From ZC4RG19 sp963796415 (lineage in GTDB: Bacteria; Actinomycetota; Acidimicrobiia; Acidimicrobiales; VFJN01): DNA of 64,000 nucleotides. The translations under genes were made by a program, and so were the position numbers. Within the stretch, counting starts at the first letter, position 1; each line of letters starts with the position of its first letter. Shown here one piece after another: positions 27,215 through 36,584 of this stretch. Under the pieces are notes generated by a model that saw only the letters and a list, made by a program, of their open reading frames with translations, had not been told where the DNA came from and ran no database searches. Location of the stretch: assembly GCA_963796415.1 (NCBI GenBank), contig CAWCLR010000011.1, positions 310,001-374,000 on the forward strand, in the 5' to 3' direction.

Positions 27215-28066
27215 CCGCGGTGGGCGTCGTCGGGCTCGGCAACATGGGGAGCTCGCTGGCCGCGAACCTCGTCGGGTGGGGCCACGACGTGCTCACGCAC
27301 GACGTGGCCGGTCCCGGACGCAACCCCGACGGCGCCACGTTCGTGCCCGGCGTCGCCGAGATCGCCGGCGGGGCGGACGTCGTCGTGCTCAGCCTTCCCG
27401 ACGGCTCGGTGTCCGAGGCGGTGGCGGGCGAGATCGCCGTGACGGCCGGGCGGCGGGCGACGCACGTCGTCGACACGTCGACGATCGGCGTGGCGGCCGC
27501 CCGGTCGATCGACGCCCTGCTGGCGGACGCCGGGCGTGGCCTACGTCGACGCCCCGGTGTCGGGTGGCGTCGCCGGGGCCCGTGCCCGCACGCTGGCGGT
27601 GATGTACGCGGGGCCGGACGCCGCGTGCGCGGCCGTCGAGCCGGTGCTCGCCGGCCTGAGCGACCGCCGCCGGCGCGTGGGCGACCGGCCGGGGATGGCG
27701 CAGGCGCTGAAGCTCGCCAACAACTTCCTGTCGGCGACGACGCTCGCCGCGACCAGCGAGGCGATCGCCTTCGGCCTGTCGGTCGGGCTCGACATGGCCA
27801 CGATGCTCGAGGTCCTCGACGCCTCGAGCGGCCGCAGCGGGGCCACGAACGACAAGTTCCCGAACCACGTCCTGACCGGGAGCTACGCCGCGGGGTTCGC
27901 CAACTCGCTGATGGCCAAGGACGTGCGGCTCTACGTCGGTGCGGTGGAGGCGCAGGGCGGCCCGTCGGTGCTCGGTCACGTCACCGCCGATGTGTGGGAG
28001 CGGTTCGCCGCAGCCGAGCCGGGCGCCGACTTCACCCGCATCTACCCGTTCGTCGAGGGAGGCTGA
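27211..28066 (+). CDS. 3-hydroxyisobutyrate dehydrogenase-like NAD-binding protein (frameshifted)
   Basis: A beta-hydroxyacid dehydrogenase of about 285 residues. The Rossmann loop GVVGLGNMGSSLAANL and VVVLSLPDGSVSEAV lie in the first frame; from about 27535 the other frame gives YVDAPVSGGVAGARA, the substrate-binding motif, and then the catalytic-Lys region ALKLANNFLSATTLAATSEAIAFG. The C-terminal FANSLMAKDVRLYV fits the all-helical second domain. One base indel restores the chain. It may oxidise or reduce a branched 3-hydroxyacid, or act as a glyoxylate/succinate-semialdehyde-type reductase. Confidence 0.8.
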
Positions 28067-28083
28067 CCGCCGGTGGCGGCTCC

Positions 28084-28114
28084 GATGGAAACGTTGTTCT
28101 TCCATCAGTAGAGT
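28084..28114 (+). promoter_or_regulatory. Dyad GATGGAA-N9-TTCCATC with -10
   Basis: A perfect 7-bp inverted repeat at 28084-28106 is followed by TAGAGT (28109-28114) as a possible -10; the ATG of the next gene is at 28124, so transcription would start very near the start codon. A related ATGGA-N12-TCCAT lies at 46608-46629 upstream of an SDR. Confidence 0.5.
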
Positions 28115-28123
28115 GCCGCTTCT

Positions 28124-28721
28124 ATGACGAGCGGAACGCCCGACGGCCCCCGGATCCGACCGCTGCCCCCCGCCGAGTGGCCCGAGTCCATGCGGGACGC
28201 GCTCGCCGCCCTGCGGCCGCCCGAGCCCCGCCACCCGTTGCCGAAGCAGGGGGGCGACCGCCCGAAGGGGCTGAACGTGTTGGGGACACTGGCGCGGCAC
28301 CCTGCGCTGGCCCGGGCGTACCACACCTTCAACGGCCACGTGCAGTTCGCGACGACGCTGTCGGTGCGCCAGCGCGAGCTGCTCGTGCTGCGGGTCGCGG
28401 CGGTCCGGCAGGCCGAGTACGAGTGGGCGCAGCACGTCGTGCTCGCCCGGGACGCCGGGCTCGACGACGACGAGATCGCCCGAATCGCCGACGGCCCGGA
28501 TGCGCCCGGGTGGGCGCCGCTCGACGCGGCGATGCTCCGGGCCGTCGACGAGCTGGTCGCCGACGCCACGATCACGCGACCCCACCTGGGACGCGCTGGC
28601 CGGCGAGCTCGACGAGCAGCAGCTCATGGACCTGATCTTCACCGTCGGCGCCTACGACGTGCTGGCGATGGCCTTCCGGTCCTTCGGCGTGGAACTGGAC
28701 GCCGACCTCCGGCGAGAATAA
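28124..28721 (+). CDS. Carboxymuconolactone decarboxylase (AhpD-like) family protein (frameshifted)
   Basis: An AhpD-fold protein of about 198 residues. It shows PKGLNVLGTLARHPALARAYHTFNGHVQF, SVRQRELLVLRVAAV, then EYEWAQHVVLARDAGLDDDEIARI, where the Glu and His form the usual proton-relay pair. Near 28577 one extra base shifts the frame; the other frame continues TWDALAGELDEQQLMDLIFTVGAYDVLAMAFRSFGVELD to a stop at 28721. Members act in antioxidant defence or in catabolic decarboxylation; the setting before a Rieske oxygenase favours catabolism. Confidence 0.8.
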
Positions 28722-28743
28722 GCTTCTCGCAGTCGGAGATTAG

Positions 28744-28764
28744 GGATATCACGACGGATATCAC
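28744..28764 (+). repeat. Direct repeat GGATATCAC x2 upstream of Rieske gene
   Basis: GGATATCAC occurs at 28744-28752 and 28756-28764, a 12-bp period with each copy holding the palindrome GATATC. It lies about 45 bases before the Rieske oxygenase start and may be a regulator site or part of the promoter. Confidence 0.4.
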
Positions 28765-28805
28765 CAGGGTTGCCGCCAGGCCCACCCGACCGGAGGAGAC
28801 ACCGC

Positions 28806-30101
28806 ATGCCGCACTTCTCGAAGCCTGCCGAGGGCTCATGGACGGAGCACTACGGCATCGACACGGGCACCGTCTCCTACGAGGACTCGATCTCGCCCGA
28901 GCACTACGAGCTCGAGCGCGACGCGATCTTCCGGCGCACGTGGCTCAACGTCGGCCGGGTCGAGCAGCTGCCCAGGAAGGGCAGCTACTTCACCAAGGAG
29001 CTCGACGCGGCCCGCACGTCGGTGGTCGTCGTGCGGGACATGGACGGCGGGGTGCGCGCCTTTCACAACATCTGCCGCCACCGCGGCAACAAGCTGGTGT
29101 GGAACGACTACCCCCGCGAGGAGGTGAGCGGCACCTGCCGGCAGTTCACCTGCAAGTACCACGGCTGGCGCTACGCCCTCGACGGCGAGCTGACGTTCGT
29201 GCAGCAGGAGGCCGAGTTCTTCGACCTCGACCGGTCCGACTTCGGGCTGGTGCCGGTGCGGTGCGAGGTGTGGGAGGGGTTCGTCTTCGTGAACCTCGAC
29301 GAGGACGAGAAGACGCCGCTCGTCGAGTACCTGGGCGGGCTCGGCGCAGGCATCGCCGGCTACCCGTTCGACCGGATGACCCAGGTCCACAAGTACCGCG
29401 CCGAGGTCGGCAGCAACTGGAAGCTGTTCATCGACGCGTTCGCCGAGTTCTACCACGCACCCGTCCTGCACGCGAAGCAGTCGGTGGCCGACGAATCGCG
29501 CAAGCTCCAGGGCGTCGGGTTCGAGGGGCTGGCGTACGACGTCGACGGCCCCCACTCGATGGTCTCGTCGTGGGGCGGCATGTCGCCGCCCAAGGACCTG
29601 AGCATGGTCAAGCCCATCGAGCGGACGCTGCGCAGCGGCCTGTTCGGCCCGTGGGACGCCCCCGACATCGGCATCGACGAGCTGCCGCCGGGCCTCAACC
29701 CGGCCAGGCACCCCGCCTGGGGCATCGACTCGTTCGTCTTCTTCCCGAACTTCATGCTGCTGGTCTGGAAGCCGAACTGGTACCTCACGTACCACTACTG
29801 GCCGACGTCCTACAACACCCACATCTTCGAGGGGACGCTGTACTTCGTGCCGCCGAAGAACGCGTACGAGCGGCTGCAGCAGGAGCTGGCGGTGGTGACG
29901 TTCAAGGAGTACGCCCTGCAGGACGGCAACACCCTCGAGGCCACGCAGACCATGCTCGAGTCGCGGGCGGTGACCGAGTTCCCGCTCAACGACCAAGAGG
30001 TCCTGCTGCGCCACCTGCACACGACCGCCCGCCAGTACGTGCGCCAGTACCAGGAACAGCACCAGAGCTCGACGCCGGTCCGGATCTCGGCCGCGTCGTG
30101 A
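28806..30101 (+). CDS. Rieske aromatic ring-hydroxylating dioxygenase, alpha subunit
   Basis: A 431-residue terminal oxygenase. Rieske ligands: C90 and H92 (NICRHRGN), C116 and H119 (CKYHGW). The mononuclear iron motif is AFAEFYHAPVLH with H217 and H222. The first residues SWTEHYGIDTGTVSYEDSISPEHYELERDAIFRRTWL are the standard RHO entrance, and the C-terminal catalytic domain is complete. GGAGGAG precedes the ATG. There is no adjacent ferredoxin or beta subunit; instead a small unknown gene follows with a start overlapping or just after the stop. It shares only general family likeness with the Rieske protein at 18799. Confidence 0.92.
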   Translation: MPHFSKPAEGSWTEHYGIDTGTVSYEDSISPEHYELERDAIFRRTWLNVGRVEQLPRKGSYFTKELDAARTSVVVVRDMDGGVRAFHNICRHRGNKLVWNDYPREEVSGTCRQFTCKYHGWRYALDGELTFVQQEAEFFDLDRSDFGLVPVRCEVWEGFVFVNLDEDEKTPLVEYLGGLGAGIAGYPFDRMTQVHKYRAEVGSNWKLFIDAFAEFYHAPVLHAKQSVADESRKLQGVGFEGLAYDVDGPHSMVSSWGGMSPPKDLSMVKPIERTLRSGLFGPWDAPDIGIDELPPGLNPARHPAWGIDSFVFFPNFMLLVWKPNWYLTYHYWPTSYNTHIFEGTLYFVPPKNAYERLQQELAVVTFKEYALQDGNTLEATQTMLESRAVTEFPLNDQEVLLRHLHTTARQYVRQYQEQHQSSTPVRISAAS

Positions 30102-30118
30102 CACGAGGAAACGCCGCC

Positions 30119-30448
30119 GTGCCCGCACTCCTGCCCGCCGACTTCGCCGACCTCGAGCCGTACGCCGACTGGGCGCTCCCCGGCGAGGGGGCGCGCTACG
30201 CCAAGCGCCTGGCCAGCACGATGGACGAGCTGCAGGCGTTCTACGACGCCGCCTTCCCCCGGTTGGAGGCCGCCACCGCCTACCTCGAGCAGTTCGGCAT
30301 GGACTCGCTGCCCGAGGAGGGGAAGCGGCTGCTGTGGCTGTTCGCGGCCCTGGTGACCGTCTCGTTCCCGGTCGAGGTGTGGCGCCAGCCGCGGGTCCCC
30401 GACAGCGGTGCTTCGACCATCGAGGCCGTGGTCGAGCCGGCGATCTGA
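30119..30448 (+). CDS. Small helical protein of unknown function following Rieske oxygenase
   Basis: About 109 residues, strongly acidic and helical: DFADLEPYADWALPGEGARYAKRL, MDELQAFYDAAFPRLEAA, KRLLWLFAALVTVSFPVEVWRQ. No domain is recognised. GTG at 30119 is preceded by GAGGAAAC; a GTG at 30098 overlapping the Rieske stop is the alternative. The tight spacing implies co-expression with the oxygenase, so it may be an accessory factor; this is inference from position alone. Confidence 0.6.
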   Translation: MPALLPADFADLEPYADWALPGEGARYAKRLASTMDELQAFYDAAFPRLEAATAYLEQFGMDSLPEEGKRLLWLFAALVTVSFPVEVWRQPRVPDSGASTIEAVVEPAI

Positions 30449-30473
30449 CGCCGACGCCGGTCTCGGATGGCAC

Positions 30474-30503
30474 TTGCTTTCTCGGAATCCGAGAAGCTAG
30501 TTT
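30474..30503 (+). promoter_or_regulatory. Leaderless promoter with 17-bp palindromic operator
   Basis: TTCTCGGA-A-TCCGAGAA (30479-30495) is a perfect palindrome placed between TTGCTT (-35, 30474-30479) and TAGTTT (-10, 30498-30503; spacer 18). The ALDH ATG at 30511 is at the expected transcription start, so the mRNA is probably leaderless and under a dimeric repressor, most likely TetR type. Confidence 0.65.
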
Positions 30504-30510
30504 CCGTGAC

Positions 30511-31971
<1,461 letters not shown>

Positions 31972-31978
31972 GCGGGGC

Positions 31979-32072
31979 GAGGCAATCGGTTCCACAATCG
32001 GGAGGTCGAGGCAATGGGTTCCGGATCCGGAACTCCTGCCTCAGGCTCCGGTCTCCGGAACCCATTGCCTCG
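31979..32072. repeat. Intergenic hairpin repeat cluster (GAGGCAATSGGTTCC family), locus 1
   Basis: Three 15-bp copies lie between two convergent genes: GAGGCAATCGGTTCC (31979-31993), GAGGCAATGGGTTCC (32008-32022) and its exact reverse complement GGAACCCATTGCCTC (32057-32071), with a degenerate copy inside. The last two form a perfect 19-bp stem (32007-32025 with 32054-32072) around a 28-base loop. It may act as a bidirectional terminator, but there is no T-tract. The first copy is identical to one at 53725-53739. Confidence 0.75.
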
Positions 32073-32080
32073 CCGACTGG

Positions 32081-32500
32081 TCAGTCGCCCGCGAGCTGGT
32101 TGAGCAGGCCCGCCACGTCGATGTAGTTCGTGTCGTGCACCACGAGCCCGTCCGCACCGAATCGGCTGAACGTGGCGCCGTCGACCTCGATGCGGCGGCC
32201 GGTCGGGGCGATGCCGAAGTATTCGCCGAGGTGCGTGCCCGTCAGGGTCCACTCGTCGGCGTTCGCGCCGGCGTCGACGAGCAGCGACCGCCGGTCGAGG
32301 CGGAGGTCGGGGAAGGCCGCGAGCATCCCCACCACCCGGGCCCGGATCGCCGCGCGGCCCCGCACCTCGCCGACGCCGCTGTCGACGATGACGGCGTCGT
32401 CGGCGAACACGGCCGCGACCGCATCGGCGTCATGCGCGTTCCAGGCGGCATAGGTCGCCTCGTTGGCCGCGACGATGGCGGCCCGGCTCGGTTCGTCCAT
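32081..32500 (-). CDS. SnoaL-like / NTF2-fold protein
   Basis: A 139-residue alpha+beta barrel protein. NEATYAAWNAHDADAVAAVFADDAVIVDSG is the typical entrance of SnoaL-like/ketosteroid-isomerase-like proteins; WTLTGTHLGEYFGIAPTGRRIEVDGATFSRFGADGLVVHDTNYID closes the barrel. Members are polyketide cyclases, isomerases or enzymes with unknown substrates. ATG at 32500 is preferred; an upstream in-frame start at 32536 is possible. It sits at the distal end of the six-gene minus-strand operon, 54 bases after the reductase, and may belong to it. Confidence 0.8.
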   Translation of the reverse strand: MDEPSRAAIVAANEATYAAWNAHDADAVAAVFADDAVIVDSGVGEVRGRAAIRARVVGMLAAFPDLRLDRRSLLVDAGANADEWTLTGTHLGEYFGIAPTGRRIEVDGATFSRFGADGLVVHDTNYIDVAGLLNQLAGD

Positions 32501-32554
32501 CCCCGTAGCGTGCGTCGCCGCCGGCCGGGTGTCCATCGACCGGCCGGGCGGCGG

Positions 32555-33586
32555 TCAGCCCAGCGCGGCGATGATCTGCGGGAGGTCGACCGTGGTGCGG
32601 ATGCCGGGCGGCGCCGCGCACACGACCGGCACGGCGTTCACGGCGCGGTGGGCGGTGTAGCCGGGCGAGACGTCGCCCATCCGCTCGATCGGCACCGAGA
32701 ACCGCAGGTCGACGTCGAGCGGGGCGTCGCCCTCGACCGTGACCCGCCAGCCGGTCGCCGCGAGATCCCACGCCGGGTCGAGCTCGGTGGTGCAGTACCA
32801 GTGGGTCCGGAACCGCAGCAGCGGTCGACCGTCCCGCATCCCCGCCACCGACAGCCGCTGGGCGGCGACCGTGCCCGCCTCCAGCGTGCCGGCGGCGATC
32901 TCGACCGTGCGGGCGGCCAGGGCCACCTCGCCGCTGGCCTCGATGTCGTCGAGCGGCAGGCCGAGCGCGTCGGCGACCAGTCGCAGCGACGGACCGAAGC
33001 TGGTCCGCCCGTGCGAGAGCCGGCCCTCGTCGAAGGCGGCCGGCGCCCTGCCGAAGCCCATGATGTTGAACAGCAGATCGGGCGACGGGCGCCGCGACAG
33101 GTCGGCGAACTCGTCGATCGTCAGCTGGTCGAGTCGACGCTGAATGGACGTCAGGACGAGCGGCACCGCCTCGGAGATGAACCCGGGGCTGCTCCCCGTG
33201 CTGTGGATCGACGTGCCGCCCTGGGCGCACGCCGCGTCGACCCGGTCCCGCAGCGCGGCGTCCATGCTCGGCGGGTGATGGAACTCGCCCCGCGTCGTCA
33301 CGACGTTGGCGCCGGACGCCAGCAGCCGGCACACCTCGTCGGCGTCGAGGGCGCGGGGCATGTACAGCACGCAGTCGGCGCCCAGCGCCACGACGTCCTC
33401 GATGTCGTTCGTGGCCACCACGCCGTTGGGGTCGAGCCCGCACAGCACGCCCGCGTCCCGGCCGGCCTTGTCGGGGGAGTGGACCCACACCCCGGCCAGC
33501 TCGAGGGTCGGGTGCTCGATCACGCTGCGCAGCGCCCGGGTGCCGATGTTGCCCGTCGCCCATTGGACGACCCGATAGCTCTTCAC
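32555..33586 (-). CDS. NAD(P)-binding reductase of the dihydrodipicolinate-reductase-like family
   Basis: A 343-residue protein starting with the Rossmann strand YRVVQWATGNIGTRALRSVIEHP and LELAGVWVHSPDKAGRDAG, as in the actinobacterial DapB-like / 2,4-diaminopentanoate dehydrogenase group. The middle HSTGSSPGFISEAVPLVLTS and the C-terminal half match this group in order. It is not expected to be the lysine-pathway enzyme, given its length and context. GTG start overlaps the hydratase stop. Last gene but one of the minus-strand operon; its substrate is unknown. Confidence 0.83.
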   Translation of the reverse strand: MKSYRVVQWATGNIGTRALRSVIEHPTLELAGVWVHSPDKAGRDAGVLCGLDPNGVVATNDIEDVVALGADCVLYMPRALDADEVCRLLASGANVVTTRGEFHHPPSMDAALRDRVDAACAQGGTSIHSTGSSPGFISEAVPLVLTSIQRRLDQLTIDEFADLSRRPSPDLLFNIMGFGRAPAAFDEGRLSHGRTSFGPSLRLVADALGLPLDDIEASGEVALAARTVEIAAGTLEAGTVAAQRLSVAGMRDGRPLLRFRTHWYCTTELDPAWDLAATGWRVTVEGDAPLDVDLRFSVPIERMGDVSPGYTAHRAVNAVPVVCAAPPGIRTTVDLPQIIAALG

Positions 33587-34374
33587 GTCTCGTTCCCCCC
33601 ATCGCTCTGCGGTACCCAGCTCGGGGGCCGCTTCTCCATGAACGCCCGCATGCCCTCCCGCGGCTCGGCCGAGTGGTCGAGCGCCCAGAACATGGTCTGG
33701 TAGTCGATGTCCCCGTAGCGCTGGTTCAGCATGCGCTTCACGTGCATCCGCGCCTCGGGCGCGGTCTGCAGGATCTGCTCGGCGGCCTCGACCGCCGCGG
33801 CCCGCAGCTCGTCGTGGGGCACGACCCGCGAGATCACGCCGAGGCGCTGGGCCTCGGCGGCGTCGAAGCGGCGGGCCGACAGCAGCAGGTCGCGGGCGAC
33901 GGCCACGCCGACGTGCGCCGGCAGGGCGGCGGCGTACGTGGCGTCGGGGATGCCGCGCAGCAGCTCGGGCACCCGGAACGTCGCCCGGTCGCTGGCGACC
34001 GCGATGTCGGCCATCATCGCCACCAGCAGGCCGCCGGCCTGGCAGATGCCGTTGACCGCGGCGACCACGGGGGCGGGGCTGTCGCGGATGGCGAGGAACG
34101 GCAGGATCTCGTGGCCGAGGCCGTCGGGCAGCCGGTCGCCGGGCTCCTCGCGGCCGCCGAGGTCGCCGCCCGGGGCGAACACGTCGCCGGTGCCGGTGAT
34201 GATCAGCGCCGCCAGGTCGGGGTCGGTGTTGACCAGGCGCACCGCCCGCTTGAGCCCGAAGTACATCGCCGGCGTGAAGGCGTTGCGCGCCGCCGGGCGG
34301 TCGATGATGCACCAGGCGATGACCCCGTCGCGCTCGAGGCGCAGGCCCGCCGCCCCCAGGTCGTCGGTCGTCAT
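33583..34374 (-). CDS. Enoyl-CoA hydratase/isomerase family protein
   Basis: A 263-residue crotonase-fold protein. The CoA-binding and oxyanion-hole parts are IIDRPAARNAFTPAMYFGLKRAV and APGGDLGG; the second oxyanion strand is AAVNGICQAGGLLVAMMADIAVAS. At the positions of the two hydratase Glu residues it reads PELLRGIPDATYAAALP, so the catalytic mechanism may differ. The C-terminal EPREGMRAFMEKRPPSW is typical of the family. It overlaps both neighbours by a few bases, so it is translated within the operon. Confidence 0.88.
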   Translation of the reverse strand: MTTDDLGAAGLRLERDGVIAWCIIDRPAARNAFTPAMYFGLKRAVRLVNTDPDLAALIITGTGDVFAPGGDLGGREEPGDRLPDGLGHEILPFLAIRDSPAPVVAAVNGICQAGGLLVAMMADIAVASDRATFRVPELLRGIPDATYAAALPAHVGVAVARDLLLSARRFDAAEAQRLGVISRVVPHDELRAAAVEAAEQILQTAPEARMHVKRMLNQRYGDIDYQTMFWALDHSAEPREGMRAFMEKRPPSWVPQSDGGNET

Positions 34375-35352
34375 GCCTGGGCCTCCGCGTCGTCGTCGGT
34401 CGGCACGACCCGCGAGAGCGGGGCGGCCCCGGCGCCGCCCCGCTCGTCGCTGGCGAGCGCGGCCTTGTACAGGGTGTTCTCGGCGAGCCGCATGTGGGCG
34501 GCGTCGACCAGCCGGCCGTCGCGCCCGATGGCGCCCACGCCCTCGGCCTCGGACCGCCGGTACGTCTCGATCGACGCGCGGGCGTCGGCGATCTCGGCCT
34601 CGGTGGGGGAGAACACCTCGTGGGCGATGGGGATCTGCGACGGGTGGATCGCCCACTTGCCGTCGAAGCCCAGCAGGCTGGCGTGCACCGCGCTGCGCCG
34701 GTAGCCCTCGGGGTCCTTGTAGGCCGGGTACGGGGCGTCGATGGCGTCGATGCCGGCGGCCCGCGCCGCGGTGACGACCTGGAAGCGGGCGAAGTGCCAG
34801 AAGTCGCCGGGGTACTCGCTGACGGGGTCGAAGTTGCCGTCGACCCGGGCCCGTTGCGACGCCGACAGGTCGCCGGCGCCGAAGATGATGGCCTCCAGCC
34901 GGTCGCTCGCCTTGGCGATCTCGACCGCGTTGGCCAGCCCCTCGGACTCCTCGATCAGCACCTCGAGCGCGATCCGCTTGTGCAGGCCGAGCTTGGTCTC
35001 GAGCTGGGTGAGCAGCACGTCGACCCACCAGACGTCGCGGGCCGACCGCGCCTTCGGCACGATGAGCACGTCGAGCGCCTCGCGGGCGCCCGTCACCACC
35101 TCGATGATGTCGCCGTGGCACCACGGCGTCTCGAGGCCGTTGACCCGCACGGCCCGCACCGTGCGCCCCCAGTCCTGGCCCGGTGAGCGCGGCCACCGCG
35201 ATGGACCGGGCGCCCTCCTTGGCCACGGGGGCGCAGGCGTCCTCGAGGTCGAGGAAGACGAGGTCGGCGCCGGACGTGGCGGCCTTCTCGCACATGCGCT
35301 CGCTGCTGGCCGGTGTCGCCAGCTCTGAGCGCCGGGCCCGAGGAGTCGACAA
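34371..35352 (-). CDS. HpcH/HpaI aldolase / CitE-like CoA ester lyase (frameshifted)
   Basis: A CitE/malyl-CoA lyase-type protein of about 327 residues. The first part in one frame is SELATPASSERMCEKAATSGADLVFLDLEDACAP, with the metal-binding LDLEDA; after a shift near 35178, explained by one extra G, the other frame gives VRAVRVNGLETPW, IVPKARSARDVWWVD, IALEVLIEESEGL and the GAGDLSASQ metal site, then the C-terminal GFDGKWAIHPSQIPIAHEVFSP. TTG start at 35352 follows AGGAGGGG. These enzymes split a 3-hydroxyacyl-CoA to acetyl- or propionyl-CoA plus a 2-oxoacid such as glyoxylate, which would fit a terminal step in this operon. Confidence 0.82.
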
Positions 35353-35375
35353 GGTTCCCCTCCTGATGTCGGTGG

Positions 35376-36584
35376 TCAGATGACCGACCCCGCCCGCAGC
35401 TCGGCCAGCCGGTCGGCGTCGAGGCCGAGCAGGTCACCGTAGACCGCCTCGTTGTCGGCGCCGAGCGCCCGCCCGAGGTGGTCGATGCGCCCGGGCGTGG
35501 CGCTGAGCTGCGCCACCGGTGCCTGCACGGTGACCGGCCCGAACTGCTCGTCGTCGACGGTCACGTAGGTGCCGCGGGCCCGCAGGTGCTCGTCGGCCAG
35601 CAGCTGCTCGGCGTCGTACACGGGGGCGGCCGTGACCTCGGCCGCCTCGAACACCGCCATGGCCTCGTCGAGCGTGCGCTCGCCCACCCACTTGGCGACG
35701 AGGTCGTCGACCTCACCGGCGCGCTCCTGCCGGCGGACGGGGTCGACGTAGTCGGGGTCGTCGGCCAGGTCGGCCCGGTCGATCGCCCGGAACACCCGCA
35801 CGGCGATGCTGGGCGACGCGCTGGAGATGGCGACCCACTTGTCGTCGGCCGTGCGGTAGGCGTTGCGGGGGGCGCTGGCGTCGAGCCGGTTGCCGACCCG
35901 CCCGGGGATCGTGCCGAGCTGGTCGAAGGCCAGGGTCGACGACTCGATGAGGCGGGCCAGGGGCTCGATCAGGTTGACGTCGACCAGCTGGCCCTCGCCG
36001 CCGCGCACGTCGCGGTGGTAGAGCGCCATCATCACCGCGTAGGTGGCGGCCAGCGAGGCGACCCCGTCGGCCAGCATGAACGGCGGCAGCGTCGGCGGCC
36101 CGTCGGGCTGGCCGACGACGTGGGCGAACCCGCTCATCGCCTCGGCCAGCGTGCCGTAGCCGGGGCGGTCGCTCTTGGGGCCGCCCTTGCCGTAGCCGGT
36201 GATGTGCAGCATCACGATGTGGGGGTGGGCGGCGTGCACCGACTCGTAGTCGATGCCCCACCGCTCGAGCGCGCTGGGGCGGTTGCCGACCACCAGCACG
36301 TCGCTCACGGCGAGCAGGCGGTGGAACAGCTCCTGCCCCTCGGTCTGGCGCAGGTCGAGCGTGACGCACCGCTTGTTGCGGCTCACGCTCTTCCACACCA
36401 GGCCGATGCCGTCGCGGCGGTTGCCCCACGTGCGCATCGGGTCGCCGGCGCCGGGCGGTTCGACCTTGATGACCTCCGCCCCGAACTCGCCGAGGGCGGT
36501 GCCCACCATCGGCCCCGCGGCGAGCGTGGCCGCCTCGACGACCCGCAGCCCGTGGAGCGGGCCGCGGGCAGGCTCCTCAGCCAT
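35376..36584 (-). CDS. CaiB/BaiF family CoA-transferase
   Basis: A 402-residue type III CoA-transferase. The N-terminal LRVVEAATLAAGPMVGTALGEFGAEVIKVEPPGAGDPMRTWG is the CoA-binding region; NKRCVTLDLRQTEG and FMLADGVASLAATYAVMMALYHRD, with the Asp of LADGVAS near the expected catalytic position, follow. The C-terminal TAAPVYDAEQLLADEHLRARG is typical of succinyl- or formyl-CoA transferases. It overlaps the LLM gene by 8 bases and is 23 bases before the lyase. It would activate the acid produced by the two upstream enzymes. Confidence 0.92.
   Translation of the reverse strand: MAEEPARGPLHGLRVVEAATLAAGPMVGTALGEFGAEVIKVEPPGAGDPMRTWGNRRDGIGLVWKSVSRNKRCVTLDLRQTEGQELFHRLLAVSDVLVVGNRPSALERWGIDYESVHAAHPHIVMLHITGYGKGGPKSDRPGYGTLAEAMSGFAHVVGQPDGPPTLPPFMLADGVASLAATYAVMMALYHRDVRGGEGQLVDVNLIEPLARLIESSTLAFDQLGTIPGRVGNRLDASAPRNAYRTADDKWVAISSASPSIAVRVFRAIDRADLADDPDYVDPVRRQERAGEVDDLVAKWVGERTLDEAMAVFEAAEVTAAPVYDAEQLLADEHLRARGTYVTVDDEQFGPVTVQAPVAQLSATPGRIDHLGRALGADNEAVYGDLLGLDADRLAELRAGSVI

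Noticed and set aside
26823..28721. Programmed ribosomal frameshifting in the decarboxylase-like and dehydrogenase genes
   Set aside because: No slippery heptamer or shared signal was seen; shifts occur in many unrelated genes and fit random indels in G/C runs.
32555..34312. Apparent extension of the reductase into the hydratase region
   Set aside because: The extension is a shadow of the hydratase gene; GTG at 33586 with a 4-base overlap is the supported start.
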